Assembly (NCBI RefSeq): GCF_006874765.1
Contig: NZ_CP040840.1
Location: 790,001-805,000 of the forward strand
From: Leptospira weilii
Lineage (GTDB): Bacteria; Spirochaetota; Leptospiria; Leptospirales; Leptospiraceae
Direction of reading: 5' to 3'
DNA: 15,000 bases
A program made the position numbers and the translations under genes. The notes below the pieces were generated by a model. The model did not search any database, was not told the origin of the DNA, and worked only from the letters and a program-made list of their open reading frames with translations. Positions 1 through 15,000 of the stretch are shown here, one piece after another. Each line of letters opens with the position of its first letter. Position 1 is the first letter of the stretch.

Positions 1-1
1 T

Positions 2-676
<675 letters not shown>

Positions 677-773
677 CTTCTTGCGGATCGGTTATTTAAC
701 GCGAAGTTCGACCTAAAGAACTCGTCTCAGAACCTCGAAAAATATCTCAAACAATGTTGGACTCGAATCGATT
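677..773. other. short convergent intergenic spacer
   Basis: This is the only spacer between the convergent methyltransferase and ATPase genes. A weak inverted repeat (AGTTC then GAACT, 8-nt loop, around 705-725) is present, but no G+C-rich stem with a U-tract is visible. Any termination here is either factor-dependent or too degenerate to recognise by eye. Confidence 0.3.
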
Positions 774-3089
<2,316 letters not shown>

Positions 3090-3090
3090 T

Positions 3091-5179
<2,089 letters not shown>

Positions 5180-5238
5180 AGTCCTTTGTCTCAAACGGAT
5201 TTTTTTTGAACAGAAAAGAAATCGAATTGGAGCAAGAG

Positions 5239-6693
<1,455 letters not shown>

Positions 6694-7030
6694 TACATTT
6701 TCTCAAATTAAGTCATTTTATACATTCAAATGAAAAATATATAAATACTTTGCATATGTATTTCTTTTGGAATAGGGTGTTTCGTCCTACTTAAGATAGA
6801 AGTGTAAAGGTGAGGAGAGAAATTCGTTTGTGTAAGGCCGGGGAATTTGTGTTTCTATTGAAAATAATCGTCTCTTAAGTGATGTTGCAATAATTGTAAT
6901 GTCATCGGGTGAAAATGCAATGATTGAAAAGGCGATTTAAAAAATTGGGAACTTCCAAAGAGACGGTTTCTCGGGGAATGATTACTCTTAGCTCTTAGAC
7001 GGCTAAGCAACGATGATTTTTCTTCTCAGG
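6694..7030. other. 337-bp intergenic region with a candidate decayed gene
   Basis: This is the spacer between the AlkA-type gene (stop at 7031) and the propeller lipoprotein (start 6693). The part next to the lipoprotein (6694-6770) is strongly AT-rich and should carry its promoter, but no convincing boxes could be fixed. A hairpin (CTTAGC, 9-nt loop, GCTAAG) spans 6987-7007, just past the glycosylase gene. It lacks a U-tract on that strand, so it is only a weak terminator candidate. A plus-strand helix-turn-helix remnant is listed separately. Confidence 0.5.
6899..6998 (+). pseudogene. possible frameshifted HTH (Crp-type) remnant
   Basis: ATG at 6899 opens a 13-codon frame (MSSGENAMIEKAI) that ends at TAA 6938-6940. 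From 6939 a frame shifted by one base reads KKLGTSKETVSRGMITLSS, ending at TAG 6996-6998. Removing one T at 6936-6938 would join the two into a continuous segment. LGTSKETVSR closely matches the recognition-helix region of Crp/Fnr-type winged helices (LG-x-S-x-ETVSR). No ribosome-binding site or flanking domain is seen, so this would be a decayed fragment, and chance similarity cannot be excluded. Confidence 0.3.
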
Positions 7031-7717
<687 letters not shown>

Positions 7718-7735
7718 TCAAATTTGAAAACACGA

Positions 7736-8977
<1,242 letters not shown>

Positions 8978-9002
8978 AAAAATCAGAGTTCAACTGTTTT
9001 CA

Positions 9003-9527
<525 letters not shown>

Positions 9528-9641
9528 CAAAAATTTTATCTGAAAAAACTCGAAGAAAGCGTATTTAAACTTGGTATTTTTTTTCCTAAGCCGAGTGTGT
9601 CGTTCTCTACGGATTAACCCTAAAATTGCCCGGTGCACATT

Positions 9642-9669
9642 CGACAGAATGGGGAATCTGATTTTGTCG
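9642..9669 (-). promoter_or_regulatory. 9-bp-stem hairpin upstream of the TPR-like gene
   Basis: CGACAGAAT and ATTTTGTCG flank a 10-nt loop and pair over nine positions with one G.U or C/A position. It lies about 115 bp before the TPR-like gene's start and has no U-tract on either strand, so it is not a simple terminator. It could be an operator or a leader structure. Confidence 0.35.
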
Positions 9670-9727
9670 TTCTGGACCACGCGGGGCGTTTGGGGTTTGT
9701 AACAAGCTGTAAGGAAAATGAAGAATC

Positions 9728-9770
<43 letters not shown>

Positions 9771-9803
9771 TACTAAAGAATTATCTGCAGGTTTTTCGAA
9801 AAA

Positions 9804-10138
<335 letters not shown>

Positions 10139-10157
10139 ATAAACGTTGAATTTTTTT

Positions 10158-10174
10158 TTAGAGAATCGCTCTAA
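10158..10174. promoter_or_regulatory. inverted repeat, possible operator of the zinc-binding gene
   Basis: TTAGAG, a 5-nt spacer and CTCTAA form a perfect inverted repeat preceded by nine T on the plus strand, about 65 bp upstream of the minus-strand zinc-binding gene. The T-run lies on the wrong side for a terminator of either neighbour, so a protein-binding site is the better guess. Confidence 0.3.
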
Positions 10175-10517
10175 GATGGATTATAAAATAGATAAATCTA
10201 GGCAATTCGTGATTTGAAGGGAAGCGGGATGAATTTTTGGATTGGACGATCTAAAAATAAAACGTCTTTTCAGCTTAAATCGAAACGTGCTGGTAAGGTG
10301 TTATAGTTTTGCGCCGAAAAGGCAGATTTGTGCGAAGATTTCGCGGGTCACTTATAGACAGGACATAGTAAAACGTAGTCATTTGAAATAAATTCTTATC
10401 AAAATAAAAACGAAGTGGGTGGTTGCGAACCTTTTATCATTTCGATTGTGATCTATCAGGACAGCATAACAAGACGAAAGGCGAATGGATTTGATAATCG
10501 ATATTCTCTATTTACTT

Positions 10518-10546
10518 TTGACAAGAAATCAAACAATCATTTGAGA
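10518..10546 (+). promoter_or_regulatory. weak sigma70-like promoter candidate before the lipoprotein gene
   Basis: A perfect TTGACA (-35) lies at 10518-10523. The hexamer 17 bp downstream is TTGAGA, a poor -10, so this is only a candidate. Confidence 0.22.
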
Positions 10547-10639
10547 AATCTAAGTTTAAAAACGACTAAAGGCTTGCAAAAAATGATTGTGACTCTTAGG
10601 CTAAACGGATATGTTTCGAAAGAAACAAAGGAGATTTCT

Positions 10640-11326
<687 letters not shown>

Positions 11327-11336
11327 AATTTCGCTC

Positions 11337-11358
11337 TCCTAAAACCTCTGATTTAGGA
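11337..11358 (+). terminator. weak hairpin terminator candidate after the lipoprotein gene
   Basis: TCCTAAA, an 8-nt loop and TTTAGGA form a perfect 7-bp stem starting 10 bp after the stop. It has only two or three G:C pairs and no U-tract, so termination here is uncertain. Confidence 0.35.
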
Positions 11359-11852
11359 ACTGTTACTGGATTTAACAATAGAGTTTTTGAAAAAAATTAA
11401 TTCTCTATCTGTTTCTGCTTCGTTGAAATGGATGTTTGAAGCGGTTTTGCTAAACTGAATCATGGAGTTTTTCAACGACAGTAAAATCCGTTAGAGAAAG
11501 TTCGTGAACTATTACTCATCTCCGTATAATCAAATGTCTAAAATTCTGCGTCTAAACGTGGGATTTACGCTTAAATTAACGGTACTTTGTTTTACAGGGA
11601 TTATTAAAGGGACGTAATCTGTGGGAGTCCTGCGTTTTATTGCAACTTATGAAATGATTGTAACAGATTTTTCTCAAGATTTTAAAACAAGCTCATATAA
11701 AGCGAGACCCCTAAGTTCCGTTCGGTGTATTTTCAAATTTTAAAATATACTAATTTCCAATTATAATTCTTTATATGCGATTTGTTTCGCATGTTTTCCG
11801 ATTTTATGTCAACCGATAGAAAGAAAGATTTCGATGCTCGCGTTTGTTTTCG

Positions 11853-11892
11853 AATATTCTGAAATAGAATATTTTAAGTTTTTTGAATATTC
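11853..11892. promoter_or_regulatory. cluster of three GAATATT(C/T) boxes
   Basis: GAATATTC (11853-11860, perfect palindrome), GAATATTT (11868-11875) and GAATATTC (11885-11892) have start-to-start spacings of 15 and 17 bp, about three helical turns in total. The third box overlaps the -35 of the promoter candidate before the recombinase-like gene, the layout expected of an operator. Confidence 0.4.
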
Positions 11893-11911
11893 ATAAAGTG
11901 TGTTGTACAAA
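11883..11911 (+). promoter_or_regulatory. candidate promoter of the recombinase-like gene
   Basis: TTGAAT (11883-11888), a 17-bp spacer and TACAAA (11906-11911) match four of six bases each of the sigma70 boxes. The predicted leader is about 95 nt to the ATG at 12014. In AT-rich sequence such matches occur by chance, so support comes mainly from the overlapping GAATATT box. Confidence 0.35.
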
Positions 11912-12013
11912 TTAAAAATATTTCCCTGCTTTTGTTAAAAAGATTAATTTTTGTTGGCATTATTTCAGCGATGCCCGATAAATAAAACCGAATTTGAAAG
12001 GAATGGTTCTTTT

Positions 12014-12633
<620 letters not shown>

Positions 12634-12642
12634 AATTCTCCC

Positions 12643-15000
<2,358 letters not shown>

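Larger units (their letters stand above)
11327..12013. other. 687-bp AT-rich intergenic region
   Basis: No coding sequence is supported here on either strand. Structures seen are a 7-bp-stem hairpin just after the lipoprotein gene (11337-11358), a 6-bp hairpin ATGCGA/TCGCAT at 11775-11792, three GAATATT boxes (11853-11892), and a palindrome TTGTACAA at 11903-11910. The last 250 bp are markedly more AT-rich than the neighbouring genes. Confidence 0.5.

Noticed and set aside
5185..5195. LexA-box-like TTTG-TCT-CAAA before the unknown gene
   Set aside because: The spacer is 3 nt, while the leptospiral box I recall is TTTG-N5-CAAA. The neighbouring gene is not a recognised SOS gene.
11625..11645. 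TGTGGGAGTCC-type motif resembling a dispersed intergenic repeat
   Set aside because: There is only one imperfect copy in the window and no partner arm, so a repeat family cannot be supported here.

Overview
The window looks like chromosome from a spirochaete of the genus Leptospira, probably the pathogenic clade. This is inferred from moderate-to-low G+C, spirochaete-style lipoboxes on three secreted proteins, an SBBP-propeller lipoprotein, TTG start use and loosely spaced operons. I did no database comparison. No tRNA, rRNA, CRISPR array, insertion sequence or complete prophage is visible.

Layout. (1) Bases 1-676, plus strand: the 3' part of an RlmD/TrmA-type RNA uracil-C5 methyltransferase. 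(2) Bases 774-10093, a long minus-strand block, listed in transcription order: a small Cys/His zinc-binding protein; a helical-repeat (TPR-like) protein, a double cyclic-nucleotide-binding regulator and an AlkA-type DNA glycosylase, spaced closely enough to be co-transcribed; a seven-unit beta-propeller lipoprotein followed by an unrecognised 232-aa protein; and a two-gene Mre11/Rad50-like pair (nuclease then ATPase, 1 nt apart). (3) Bases 10640-15000, plus strand: a lipoprotein of unknown function, a lone degenerate tyrosine-recombinase-like protein, and an overlapping three-gene operon of STAS protein, GT-C glycosyltransferase and SGNH-hydrolase lipoprotein that runs off the end.

How the genes work together. 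The nuclease/ATPase pair should form a DNA-processing complex. Its ATPase carries a two-helix membrane hairpin where Rad50/SbcC has a zinc hook, which resembles the YhaO/YhaN arrangement of Firmicutes and suggests a membrane-tethered machine. The glycosylase adds a base-excision repair function. The STAS-glycosyltransferase-SGNH operon suggests envelope glycan or lipid modification encoded beside a partner-switching regulator.

The noncoding stretches hold most of the unexplained signal: a possible frameshifted helix-turn-helix remnant (6899-6998), three phased GAATATT boxes on a plausible promoter before the recombinase-like gene, and several hairpins. I found no convincing new defence or mobile system. 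The best candidates for something under-described are the membrane-hairpin Rad50-like ATPase and the degenerate recombinase with its palindrome cluster.
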